From CAYXDO01 sp964463485 (GTDB taxonomy: Bacteria; Myxococcota; Kuafuiibacteriia; Kuafuiibacteriales; Kuafuiibacteriaceae): a DNA stretch of 35,859 bases. Shown here piece after piece: positions 1 to 8,114 of this stretch; the first letter of the stretch is position 1, and each line of letters opens with the position of its first letter. A program made the translations under genes and the position numbers. The notes under the pieces are model-generated. The model searched no databases. It was given only the letters and a program-made list of their open reading frames with translations, and had not been told where the DNA came from. The stretch lies in the NCBI GenBank assembly GCA_964463485.1, contig CAYXDO010000109.1, positions 1 through 35,859 of the forward strand, given 5' to 3'.

Positions 1-79
1 GAGGTCTGATTCGGAGGTCCGATTCGGAGGTCTGATTCGGAGGTCTGATTCGGAGGTTTGATTTCGGAGGTCTGATTCG
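1..79. repeat. 13-bp tandem repeat, six copies
   Basis: Six head-to-tail copies of gaggtctgattcg. The second copy has one C for T change, and the fifth has one T for C change and one extra T. The array runs off the left edge, so its true length is unknown. The last copy is followed directly by its own inversion: tgattcg, c, cgaatca at 73-87. The same 13-mer occurs once more, inverted, at 27739-27751. The array is non-coding and lies downstream of the diadenylate cyclase gene. Confidence 0.93.
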
Positions 80-141
80 CCGAATCACCTTGACGCTCGC
101 GGCTGCGACCTCAACGAGCGCGAGCGGACTCACGTTCCCTG

Positions 142-161
142 GAAGCCCATAGATAGGCTTC
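142..161 (-). terminator. Possible weak terminator hairpin after the diadenylate cyclase gene
   Basis: gaagcc (142-147) and ggcttc (156-161) form a 6-bp stem with an 8-base loop, just past the cyclase stop codon at 168. No U-run follows it on the minus strand, so an intrinsic terminator is only a possibility. Confidence 0.25.
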
Positions 162-167
162 TCGAGC

Positions 168-1106
168 TTACTCAACGTGCGGAGGAGAACGTCTCTTTTT
201 GGGCGGCCGCGGCGCCCGAATCCTGCGGGCGATGGCTCGCTGCATCTCTGTCAAGATTCGCCCCGCCTTGAAGATCGTCGTGGCCCCGGTCGACTGAGAG
301 ACCGCGAACGAGACCGCGCTCGTGGAGGCCGTGATCGTCGCGGCCGCGGCGTGGCGAGTCCCGAGCCCCGAAGGCAGGTCGAGCGGACGTCCGGTCCACT
401 TCGGCTGGAGCTGAACTCCGGCCGCCAAGACCACTCCGTCGCCTCGCACCACGAACGCTCCGTCGATCGAAGCAAACTCCTTGATGGTCTCCTCCAACGA
501 GGGCGACAAGATGTTGCGAGCGCCCTCTTCGTGGCCGTGGAACGGGTTCAAGACGAGATGCCGACTTTGCGAGAGCACTCGCTCCGAATCTCCAAGCACG
601 AAGATCGAACCGATCGGACGGCCTTCTCGCCCTTCCGCGGCCAACCTCGTCGCGATCCAGAGGACGCGCTCGAACACCTCTCCAGAAAAATCTCCGTTCA
701 GCTCGAGGTCGCCGACCGACGCGAAGAGCTCACTCTCGGTGTCGAGGTCGAGCACCAGGGCGGTGTCGAGCCGGTTCGATCCGTCGGGGCCAGTCAAACA
801 AACGACGCGATCGCCGGGGCGCAGAATCCCGCGGGCGAGACACACGAGCAGCGCGAGCCTGGCTTGGCCCGTGCGCGTCGTGTGGGCGCCGGGCACGGTA
901 ATCATGGTCGTCGTTTCATTGCCCTCCGGTCGCGGTTTGCCATCCGATCGACTGAAGAGAATCGTGGGGAAGTCGACGGTCAAAAGCAGCTTCTGGAGCT
1001 CCTGATCGCCCTGGATGGCGTCCGCGTAAACGACGACCGCGCTCGCTCGAATCTCGTTCGCGAGCGCATGGGCATGGTGGACGAGCCTCTTCGAAAGTGC
1101 CTTCAC
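168..1106 (-). CDS. Diadenylate cyclase, archaeal DacZ-like (PK_C-like plus DAC domain)
   Basis: Predicted to condense two ATP into the second messenger c-di-AMP in the cytoplasm. The C-terminal half reads as a DAC (DisA_N) domain: the DGA motif is at residues 215-217, LPSGLGTRHA runs over about 244-253, and SQSTG is at 270-274. The N-terminal 125 residues resemble the pyruvate-kinase C-terminal-like domain that precedes DAC in archaeal DacZ. There is no DisA HhH/DNA-binding part and no CdaA membrane helices, so it is neither of the usual bacterial types. The DAC RHR motif reads R251-H252-A253; as far as I recall RHA may be normal in the DacZ subfamily, but I cannot confirm it. It starts with GTG; the upstream ATG is cut off by an in-frame TGA. 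It begins about 50 bp after the mutS stop on the same strand, so co-transcription with mutS is likely. Confidence 0.85.
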   Translation of the reverse strand: MKALSKRLVHHAHALANEIRASAVVVYADAIQGDQELQKLLLTVDFPTILFSRSDGKPRPEGNETTTMITVPGAHTTRTGQARLALLVCLARGILRPGDRVVCLTGPDGSNRLDTALVLDLDTESELFASVGDLELNGDFSGEVFERVLWIATRLAAEGREGRPIGSIFVLGDSERVLSQSRHLVLNPFHGHEEGARNILSPSLEETIKEFASIDGAFVVRGDGVVLAAGVQLQPKWTGRPLDLPSGLGTRHAAAATITASTSAVSFAVSQSTGATTIFKAGRILTEMQRAIARRIRAPRPPKKRRSPPHVE

Positions 1107-1156
1107 GACGAGCTCTGCTCAGGATCTCATCATGCGGCGAGGAGGTCCAGCCTCGT

Positions 1157-3859
1157 TCACCGCGTCGCGATGCGTTCCTTCCACCGCGACAACCAAACGT
1201 GCGCCTCCCGTGGGGACAGGTCGTCTGGATTTAGCGCCTCGAGGGCGTCCAACAACTCCTGTTGAAGACTCGGAGGCTGGACCGGCGTTGACTCGGAAGA
1301 CTGCGTCGCAAACAGAAAGAGCTGGCGGCCCTTCGATACACCCGCGGCCAGGTCGTGCTCCTCGAGCGCATGCAAGACCTCGCGCGCTCGCCCGATCACC
1401 GACTTCGGAAGCCCGGCGATCTTCGCTACGTGCACTCCATAACTCTTGTTGGTGGGTCCAGCCGAGAGCCTGCGCAAGAACACGATCCGATCCCCGAGCT
1501 CCTTGATCGCCACGTGAAAATTCCGAGAGCGCTCCTTCTCCCGACAGATCTCCGTCAGCTCGTGATAGTGCGTGGCGAAGATCGTCCTCGCCCGAACCAC
1601 GTCGTGTACGTGCTCGGCGACCGCCCACGCGATCGCCAGGCCGTCGAAGGTGCTCGTGCCGCGGCCGATCTCGTCGAACAAGATCAACGATCTCGCGGTG
1701 GCCGACCGAAGGATCCGGGCGGTTTCATTCATCTCGACCATGAAGGTCGAGCGCCCCCTACTCAGATCGTCACTCGCCCCGACCCGGGTGAAGATCCGGT
1801 CGACCAGCCCGATCTCCGCCGACTTTGCCGGGACGAAGGAACCCATCTGGGCCAAAATCACGATCTGCGCGGTCTGTCGCATCACCGTCGACTTGCCGGC
1901 CATGTTCGGGCCGGTGAGGATCATCAAAGTCGAGTCTCCTCCGAGCTCGACGTCGTTCGGGACGAAGCGCTCTCCGAGCCTCTCGGTGATTCCTTCGATC
2001 ACCGGGTGGCGGCCTTCGATGATCTCGAGTCGGTCCGACCCGTCGACGGTGGGTTGGACCCAACCCTTCAAGTCGGCCAAGTGCGCCAAGGCGGCGAGGG
2101 CGTCGATGGTCGCGATCGTCTCCGCCAAGGCCCTGATTCGGCGAGCTTCCGCGGCGACCTTCGCCCGCAGGCGAACGAAGAGCTCGGTCTCCAAAGCCAC
2201 CCGTCTCTCGTCGGCGCCGACGATCTCTTCCTCTCGCTCTTTCAGCTCAGGGGTGTAGTACCGCTCACCCTGCGCGGTCGTCTGCTTGCGGATGTAGTCT
2301 TTGGGAACTCTGTCGAGATTGGCCTTGGTGACCTCGATGAAATACCCAAAAACGCTGGTGTGCCTCACTTTGAGAGAGTTGATGCCGGTGCGGGTCTGCT
2401 CGCGTTTCTCGAGCTCGAGCAAGATCTCCTTCCCATCGCGACTCAGCCGAACGAGCTCATCGAGCTTGGCGTCGAAGCCTTCGCGGAAGATCGCATCGTC
2501 TCCGATCTCGATCGGAGGGCTCGGGACGAGCGCTTTGGCCAGAGTGAGTGCGACATCTTCGACGAGATCGGTCGTGACGATTCGATGAAGCTCCTCCGGG
2601 CCGGAGCCCAACCCGAGCTCGGTGACACGCAGGACCTCACCGACGGTGGCCAAGAGGGCCGGGGCGCGTGCAAGGGAGGCCGAGAGGGCGCCGAGATCGC
2701 GGGGAGTCGCTCGTCCCATCGAGACGCGCCCGAGGAGTCGCTCGAGGTCGTGCACCTCCTTGAGCGCGCGCCGAAGCTCATCTTTGTGGCTGGGCGCGCC
2801 CACGAGCGCGGCCACGGCAGCCAGCCGCGCCTTGGCGCCCTCCACGGTCGACAAGGGGCGCGCAAGCCAACGCGCGAGCAAGCGACCGCCCATCGCGGTG
2901 ACCGCCTGGTCGATCAGGCCGAACAAGCTGCCCACCTTGGATCGCTCCCCGAGACTCTCGAAGAGCTCGAGGTGAGCCCTCGCCTCGGTGTCCAAAATCA
3001 GCGAGTCCCCAGGCAGGTAGGGTCGAAGTGTCTCGACGTGGGCCAGCGAGCCCCCCGCTTTGCGCTCCAGGGAGTCCTCGGTGAGCTGAGTCTCGCTTGC
3101 ATAAATGAAGGCCGACCCGGCGGCGCTCAGTGCTTCAATCGGTAGGATCTTCGAAAGCGCGTCGACTTCCTCTTCTCCGAACGCACTCACCAGCGCCTTT
3201 CGCGCCAAGACCTCGGACATCGTCGCGGCGGGCCGGCGAGTCACCATGACTCCGGCGAGCTCGAGCGCGAAACGCTCGCCGACCGCCTCGAGCTCCGAGT
3301 CGATCAGGACCTCCTTGGCGCCCAACCGTCCGAGCTCATCGATCAGCGCATCGAGGTCGGCGACGGGAGTGGCTAGAAACTCACCGGTGGACAGGTCGAG
3401 CGCGGCCAGGCCGAAGGATCGTTTCTCCGACTTTCCGCGCGAGGCGACCGCCGCGAGATAAACGGAGCGCCGGCGCGGAGCGTTCTCGTCGCTGAACGTG
3501 CCAGGCGTAGCGACCCGTGTGACCGCCCGCTTCACGAGGCCCTTGGCCGTCTTAGGATCTTCGACCTGATCGACGAAGACGACGGTGCGCCCTGCTTCCA
3601 CGAGCCGCGCCACGTACCCCTCGATCGCGCGCACAGGGACACCTGCCATGGGTGGGGCGTCCTTTTCCTTGCTGCGCTTGGTGAGGGTGATCTCGAGGAG
3701 CCTCGAGCACTCCTCGGCGTCTTCGTAGAAGGTCTCGAAGAAGTCGCCCATGCGGAACAAGACGATGGCGCCGGGATGGGCCTGTTTGGCCCCCAAGTAC
3801 TGGCGCATCATCGGGGTGGCGCGCTCCGCCTCATCGGCCTTGGGCTGGTCTTCATGCAC
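1157..3859 (-). CDS. mutS: DNA mismatch repair protein MutS
   Basis: MutS dimers recognise mispaired bases and, with ATP, recruit MutL. The 900-residue product has the full family layout. The mismatch-binding Phe-x-Glu motif is F40-F41-E42 within GDFFETF. The connector, lever and clamp regions follow. The C-terminal ABC-type ATPase has Walker A GPNMAGKST at 650-658, the FDEIGRGTST Walker B/signature near 729, and ATHYHEL. It is slightly longer than E. coli MutS (853 residues). The start is GTG; a nearby ATG at 3855 is out of frame. It lies 47 bp downstream of the repeat lipoprotein gene and about 50 bp upstream of the diadenylate cyclase gene, all on one strand. No mutL is in the window. No truncation or missing motif is seen. 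Confidence 0.98.
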   Translation of the reverse strand: MHEDQPKADEAERATPMMRQYLGAKQAHPGAIVLFRMGDFFETFYEDAEECSRLLEITLTKRSKEKDAPPMAGVPVRAIEGYVARLVEAGRTVVFVDQVEDPKTAKGLVKRAVTRVATPGTFSDENAPRRRSVYLAAVASRGKSEKRSFGLAALDLSTGEFLATPVADLDALIDELGRLGAKEVLIDSELEAVGERFALELAGVMVTRRPAATMSEVLARKALVSAFGEEEVDALSKILPIEALSAAGSAFIYASETQLTEDSLERKAGGSLAHVETLRPYLPGDSLILDTEARAHLELFESLGERSKVGSLFGLIDQAVTAMGGRLLARWLARPLSTVEGAKARLAAVAALVGAPSHKDELRRALKEVHDLERLLGRVSMGRATPRDLGALSASLARAPALLATVGEVLRVTELGLGSGPEELHRIVTTDLVEDVALTLAKALVPSPPIEIGDDAIFREGFDAKLDELVRLSRDGKEILLELEKREQTRTGINSLKVRHTSVFGYFIEVTKANLDRVPKDYIRKQTTAQGERYYTPELKEREEEIVGADERRVALETELFVRLRAKVAAEARRIRALAETIATIDALAALAHLADLKGWVQPTVDGSDRLEIIEGRHPVIEGITERLGERFVPNDVELGGDSTLMILTGPNMAGKSTVMRQTAQIVILAQMGSFVPAKSAEIGLVDRIFTRVGASDDLSRGRSTFMVEMNETARILRSATARSLILFDEIGRGTSTFDGLAIAWAVAEHVHDVVRARTIFATHYHELTEICREKERSRNFHVAIKELGDRIVFLRRLSAGPTNKSYGVHVAKIAGLPKSVIGRAREVLHALEEHDLAAGVSKGRQLFLFATQSSESTPVQPPSLQQELLDALEALNPDDLSPREAHVWLSRWKERIATR

Positions 3860-3906
3860 GGCGTTCCGGCCGTAGATCGGCGGAAGCGCCGCGTCAAAGT
3901 GTGTCG

Positions 3907-5949
3907 TCAGGGTCGTCGGAGCACCGAGTCGCTGCTCCCGGTCACGAGGACCGACCCGTCACTGGCGACGGCGACATCCGCGACCTCGATTCCGAAGGAC
4001 GGCAGCACGGTCCACTCGATCCCGTCCCAGTGCATGAGTCGTCCGCCCGCAGACGCCCACACGTCGTTGTACCGAGTACCCGCGAAGCCCCCGACGAATG
4101 GCGCGTTCTGTGGGTCTTGGGTGGTCACGCCAGGGATGGAGGTCTGAGTCCACGCCGTGCCGTTCCAATGTTTCACCGTGCCGCCGCCGCCGCCGGCCCA
4201 AGCCTCGGTCGGTGAGAGTGCGAAAACGGACGACCACCAAACTCCGTCGTGGACGGGTTGAGACCACGCGCCGTCATAGTGCCAGATGCCGTTGGTGGCG
4301 TGGGGCGGAACGGAGCCGCCTCCGCCGAGCCCACTCACGGCCCACACATCGTTCGGACCGGTGCCGTGAATGGCCTGAATATCACCCCCGGCGCCGAGCC
4401 GAGTGAAGCTCGATCCATCCCATCGGAATGAGTCCACGCCGGCGGCAAAGTAGATATTGTTCGGGCCGCTGCCCCAGACGCCCAAAAGCCAGTCTGCCCC
4501 CACGAAGGCGCCCGTATCTACCCTCGAGAACGAGCTCCCGTCGTACCTTTGGAGATTGTCGCCCCATGAGCCGATCGCGGTCACCCAGATGTCACGCGTG
4601 CCATTCGACCAGGAACCCGTGAAGTCTTGCCGATACGGAGTGTCGACAGTGGGCACATCAGCCAAGCGCTGGCCATCGAAGTGCATCGCCGCGCCGAGTC
4701 CAAAGAACCACACGTCGTTGGGGGCGATGGCTTCGATGTCGAACCAGCGTTCGTACACACCTTCGGCCGAGCCGCTCGCGAGCGACCAAGTCCCGCCGGA
4801 GTACTCGAACACTTGCCCGGACCAACCCACCACCACGACTCTGCCTGCGCTGGCCCACACACTCTGAGGTGCGATGCTCGCGTTGGGATTCACCGGCGCG
4901 TCGAAGCGAGTGAACCCACTTCCGTCATAGTGCCAAAGGCCGAGCTGGCCCACGAACCATACGTCGTCCGGTCCAGTGCCGTGGACCGACTCGACCGTCT
5001 CCGGCGTCTGCTGGGGGACGTAACGCAGGCGGCTCCAGGTGAGTCCATCCCAGTGCGAGATCTCAGCACCGTACCCAGACACCGCCCACACATCGGACGG
5101 TCCCGAGCCCCACAAGTCAGTCACCTCGTGGTCGTGGTAAAAGGTAGAGTCATAGGTCCAGCCCGTGCCGTCGAAGTGCAGCATGGTCCCAAACCGAGTC
5201 CCCACCCAGACATCATCATCCGCAAACGCAATCACCGCTCGGCCCTCCGGGTCGTAAGCAAACGGAAGAGTGACTTGGGTGATACTCACTCCGTCGTAGT
5301 GATGAAAGTCGTGCGCTCCGACCATCCACACGTCGTTCGGAGCGCGCGAGAACACACCGTACAAGTCATCGGCCCCGGTGCCCGACATGGAGCGCCAGGC
5401 TTGCCCGTCGAATCGAATCACCGCGCCATCATCGCCGACGGCCCAAACGTCGGTGGCCGAGCGCACGTGGACGTCCTGGAGTTGAGAGGCGGTAGGGCTC
5501 GCGACCTGAGCCCAACCTTGGCTATCGCGATGAAAGACAACGCCGGCGGCGCCCACGCCCCACACGTCGTCGGGGCCCGAGCCGGAGACGGCGTTGAGCG
5601 TCGCGCCGAAACCTCGTGGGCTGAGCCAACAGAACCCTCCCGGACCCGCGCAAGGACCAGAGCCGAGGTCAGTCGCCCCTGCGTCGGCCGAGGCAGCATC
5701 GGAGCTCGCGGCGTCGAGGACGCCAGCGTCGTGGGCAGCAGCGTCCTCGGAAGCGTCGAGCGTTGCGTCCATGCCCACCGCCGCATCGACCGTCGCGTCT
5801 TCCGCCTCGTGGGCATCTTGGAGCAGACCGAGGTCCGAGGCGCGAGCGTCGGGTCGCGAGCCCGGGCCAGGCGACCGCTCCGACTCGCACGCAACGGCGA
5901 CCAGCACGAACGAGGCGACCATGAACACGGCGAATGGCGAGGTGCGCAC
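3907..5949 (-). CDS. Putative outer-surface lipoprotein with about 14 DVWAVG-type propeller repeats
   Basis: Function unknown. From the GTG at 5949 the product is about 680 residues: a signal peptide ending near AVAC, an Ala/Asp-rich linker, then about 14 units of roughly 40-50 residues. Each unit carries a consensus like GxGPxDVWAVG followed by a strand such as hWDGxxW. Units are recognisable as PDDVWGVG, ATDVWAVG, PNDVWMVG, PSDVWAVS, PDDVWFVG, PNDVWFFG and PNDVWAVS. The number fits two seven-bladed beta-propellers (inference). The frame stays open to 6021, but that start would leave only 6 bp before the divergent transporter gene and spoil the signal peptide. A TTG at 5967 with an upstream GAGGA is another option. 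The lipobox is imperfect (Ala at -3). mutS follows at 47 bp. Confidence 0.8.
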   Translation of the reverse strand: MRTSPFAVFMVASFVLVAVACESERSPGPGSRPDARASDLGLLQDAHEAEDATVDAAVGMDATLDASEDAAAHDAGVLDAASSDAASADAGATDLGSGPCAGPGGFCWLSPRGFGATLNAVSGSGPDDVWGVGAAGVVFHRDSQGWAQVASPTASQLQDVHVRSATDVWAVGDDGAVIRFDGQAWRSMSGTGADDLYGVFSRAPNDVWMVGAHDFHHYDGVSITQVTLPFAYDPEGRAVIAFADDDVWVGTRFGTMLHFDGTGWTYDSTFYHDHEVTDLWGSGPSDVWAVSGYGAEISHWDGLTWSRLRYVPQQTPETVESVHGTGPDDVWFVGQLGLWHYDGSGFTRFDAPVNPNASIAPQSVWASAGRVVVVGWSGQVFEYSGGTWSLASGSAEGVYERWFDIEAIAPNDVWFFGLGAAMHFDGQRLADVPTVDTPYRQDFTGSWSNGTRDIWVTAIGSWGDNLQRYDGSSFSRVDTGAFVGADWLLGVWGSGPNNIYFAAGVDSFRWDGSSFTRLGAGGDIQAIHGTGPNDVWAVSGLGGGGSVPPHATNGIWHYDGAWSQPVHDGVWWSSVFALSPTEAWAGGGGGTVKHWNGTAWTQTSIPGVTTQDPQNAPFVGGFAGTRYNDVWASAGGRLMHWDGIEWTVLPSFGIEVADVAVASDGSVLVTGSSDSVLRRP

Positions 5950-6009
5950 GGCGCCATCGAGCCGCAACGGTGGCCGTTCCTCAACCGCGGACTTGACAAC
6001 GTAACTTGG

Positions 6010-6021
6010 TTGATCGATCAA
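6010..6021. promoter_or_regulatory. Perfect 12-bp palindrome, possible operator
   Basis: ttgatcgatcaa is a perfect palindrome between the divergent repeat-lipoprotein and AmpG-like genes, ending 6 bases before the transporter ATG. A TTGACA hexamer (5993-5998) lies 11 bases upstream and matches a sigma-70 -35 box in the plus direction. No good -10 box could be placed that leaves a leader before the ATG. A repressor site for one or both genes is an inference. Confidence 0.35.
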
Positions 6022-6027
6022 TAAACA

Positions 6028-7257
6028 ATGAGGTCGAAGCCACCGCTCCTCCTGCTTGCCTCTCTCTACTTTGCACAGGGATTGCCTTTCGGGTTCTTCA
6101 CGCAGTCGGTTCCGGCCCTCCTTCGCCAGAGCGGCGCTTCGCTTGCGACGGTGGGTTCAGCGTCGCTCCTCGCCCTTCCCTGGGCGCTCAAATTCCTTTG
6201 GGCGCCCTGGGTCGATCAGCCGGGAAGTCGCCTTCGGAGGATTCTTTGGATTCAGGCTGCGACGGCTTTGATCCTCGTCGGGGCGGCGGTGGCGCGACCG
6301 GGGCTTGGGAGCCTCGCGGCGCTCGCGCTTGTACTCAACATCCTGGCGGCGACGCAGGACGTGCTGACGGACGGCTTCGCCGTCGACACCTCTGGAATCG
6401 AGGACCGGGGCCGTGTGAATGCGATTCAGGTCGGTGCCTATCGCGTGGGGATGGTCGTCGGCGGCGGTGCGATCCTCATGTTTTTTGGGGACCGGAATCT
6501 TTCATTCGGCTTCGCCGCGATGGCCGTGATGGTCGCATTCTCGAGCCTCCCGTCATTGATCTCTCGCGAGGCCGAAGTGGGCCCGAGCGCCCCGTCGTCG
6601 AGCGCTCCCTCGATTTCGGACTTCCTGCGAGTCGATTCGAACCGAGGTTGGGTGCTGATGGTCGTCGTCTACAAATTCGGGGACGCGATGGCCACGTCCA
6701 TGGCGCGCCCGATGGTGGTCGACGCTGGACTCAGCCTGCCGGAGGTCGGGCGCGTCGTTGGTACTCATGGGTTCACGGCGGGTCTGTGCGGTGCGCTCGC
6801 GGCTGGAGAAGTCATTCGGCGGATCGGAGTGACCAAGGCGCTGCTCTGGTTTGGCTGCGCCCAGACCGTTTCGATTCTTGGATACTCATTCATATCCGCA
6901 TCCCCTGACCGCGAGCTGTTGACCCTCGCCATCGTCGCAGAACACTTCGCGGGCGGGCTCGCCACGACGGCGCTCTTCACTGCGATGATGGGTCGGTGCC
7001 GCGCGACGTCGAGCGGCACCGACTATACGATCCAGGCTTCGGCCGTCGTCATCGGAACCGGAGTCGCCAGCGCGCTGTCCGGAGCGATCGCCCAGGAGCT
7101 CGGATACTGCGCGTTCTTCCAACTCGCCGCGTCGATCTCGCTGCTCGGAGTCATCGCTGCTTGGCGTCGATCGAGAGTCCCCTTCTCTTCACCAGCACCC
7201 CTGAGTCGCCCGAGCGAGCCACGGGAACTTCTTTACGTCGAGGACCGCCTCACCTAG
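6028..7257 (+). CDS. AmpG-like major facilitator superfamily permease
   Basis: Predicted inner-membrane transporter of 409 residues, hydrophobic throughout and compatible with 12 helices. The start of the protein carries features of the AmpG/acetyl-CoA-transporter branch: YFAQGLPFGFF near residues 14-24, ALPWALKFLWAPWVD near 49-63, and ATQDVLTDGFAVDT near 108-121. AmpG imports GlcNAc-anhydroMur-peptides during cell-wall recycling; related proteins carry other substrates, so the substrate here is an inference. E. coli AmpG is 491 residues and has 14 helices, so this is a shorter version. No ampD, nagZ or beta-lactamase is in the window. It is followed 9 bp later by the MntA-like gene, possibly on the same transcript. 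Confidence 0.8.
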   Translation: MRSKPPLLLLASLYFAQGLPFGFFTQSVPALLRQSGASLATVGSASLLALPWALKFLWAPWVDQPGSRLRRILWIQAATALILVGAAVARPGLGSLAALALVLNILAATQDVLTDGFAVDTSGIEDRGRVNAIQVGAYRVGMVVGGGAILMFFGDRNLSFGFAAMAVMVAFSSLPSLISREAEVGPSAPSSSAPSISDFLRVDSNRGWVLMVVVYKFGDAMATSMARPMVVDAGLSLPEVGRVVGTHGFTAGLCGALAAGEVIRRIGVTKALLWFGCAQTVSILGYSFISASPDRELLTLAIVAEHFAGGLATTALFTAMMGRCRATSSGTDYTIQASAVVIGTGVASALSGAIAQELGYCAFFQLAASISLLGVIAAWRRSRVPFSSPAPLSRPSEPRELLYVEDRLT

Positions 7258-7266
7258 ACTTGGAGC

Positions 7267-7677
7267 GTGAGCGATGATTCACGGCTGTCAGCGCTCTTCG
7301 CGATGCTGAGCTCAGACCCTCGAATGGACGCCGCCTTCCTGTTCGGTTCGGCTGCTCGAGGAGAGCTGCGACCCGACAGCGACGTCGACGTGGCGGTCCG
7401 ATGGGTTGACGACGAGACTCGCGCCGCCGCTTGGTCAAAGCCGCTGGAGCTCCTCGGCTCGCTTGGGTTGGTGGCAGGGCGCGATGTGCATTTGATCGAT
7501 TTGGAGAAAGCCGACCCAGAGCTTCGACGGGTGATCTTGCTGGAAGGGCAGGTGTTGTTCGACCGCGCCCCGATCAAGACGAACGCTCTATGGGCAAGGA
7601 CGGCGATGGAGCTCGTCGATTGGGAGTACCTACGGGCAGTTCAGGATCGGGCCCTCTTCGGAGGCCCTCTTGGTTGA
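7267..7677 (+). CDS. mntA: MntA-like nucleotidyltransferase antitoxin (type VII toxin-antitoxin)
   Basis: A 136-residue minimal nucleotidyltransferase. The catalytic GSX10DXD signature is intact: G27-S28 in FLFGSAARGE and D39-V40-D41 in SDVDVAV, with a third acidic position in VHLIDL. In characterised MntA/HepT pairs the MntA enzyme adds AMP to the toxin HepT and so neutralises it. The start is GTG; the nearby ATG at 7274 is out of frame. Its end overlaps the HepT-like gene by 8 bases, the usual arrangement for this pair. Confidence 0.88.
   Translation: MSDDSRLSALFAMLSSDPRMDAAFLFGSAARGELRPDSDVDVAVRWVDDETRAAAWSKPLELLGSLGLVAGRDVHLIDLEKADPELRRVILLEGQVLFDRAPIKTNALWARTAMELVDWEYLRAVQDRALFGGPLG
7660..7664 (+). 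promoter_or_regulatory. Ribosome binding site deciding the hepT TTG start
   Basis: ggagg lies 5 bases before the TTG at 7670, inside the end of the MntA-like gene. It supports the TTG as the real start and suggests translational coupling of toxin to antitoxin. Confidence 0.65.
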
Positions 7678-8086
7678 CCGCGACGTGCTCCGAAGGCAAG
7701 CGATCCGCGTCGCCCACCATGTCGCTCGCCTTCGCGCTCGACCAGGCGTCGACGCCCGCGCGCTCTCGGCCAACGAAGACCTCTGGCAACTCGTGCTGAT
7801 GGACCTCGTGCAAGCCATCCAGGCGTGTATCGACCTCGCGACCCACGTGGTCGCGGACGAGCGGCTGGGGATTTCGAGCAACGCTGCGCACGCCTTCGAC
7901 CTCCTCGCCAGGGCCGGCCGCATCGACGCTCCGCTGGCACAGAGGCTCGCCGGTGCGTCCGGTCTACGGAATCTGATCGTTCATCAGTACGCCGACCTCG
8001 ACCACGGTCCCGTGCTGTCCATGCTGGCAGATGGGCTTGACGACCTGGAGGCCTTCGTCGCGGCGATCAGCCGACGGTCGCCCTGA
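7670..8086 (+). CDS. hepT: HepT-like HEPN-domain toxin (type VII toxin-antitoxin)
   Basis: A 138-residue, mostly alpha-helical protein of the HepT/DUF86 family. The HEPN ribonuclease motif RX4HXY is intact: R100, H105 and Y107 in RNLIVHQYAD. HepT toxins act as RNases, for example on tRNA ends, and are held inactive by MntA-mediated AMPylation near this Tyr. With both the toxin RNase motif and the antitoxin transferase motif intact, the pair is predicted to be functional. It starts with TTG behind a good Shine-Dalgarno and overlaps mntA by 8 bases. It converges with the LysM gene, whose stop is about 28 bp away, with no clear terminator between. Confidence 0.88.
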   Translation: MVDRDVLRRQAIRVAHHVARLRARPGVDARALSANEDLWQLVLMDLVQAIQACIDLATHVVADERLGISSNAAHAFDLLARAGRIDAPLAQRLAGASGLRNLIVHQYADLDHGPVLSMLADGLDDLEAFVAAISRRSP

Positions 8087-8114
8087 CCCTACTCCTCGGC
8101 TACTCCAATCATAC

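Noticed and set aside
1..79. Tandem repeat as a CRISPR array
   Set aside because: Units are 13 bp and contiguous, with no spacers, and no cas genes are nearby.
1355..3145. Long open frame (596 codons) on the plus strand opposite mutS
   Set aside because: The minus-strand frame is unmistakably MutS; the opposite frame is stop-poor only because of high GC, and its product is Arg-rich and without domains.
4627..6024. 465-codon plus-strand frame opposite the repeat lipoprotein
   Set aside because: Low-complexity His/Arg/Val-rich product mirroring the repeats of the real gene.
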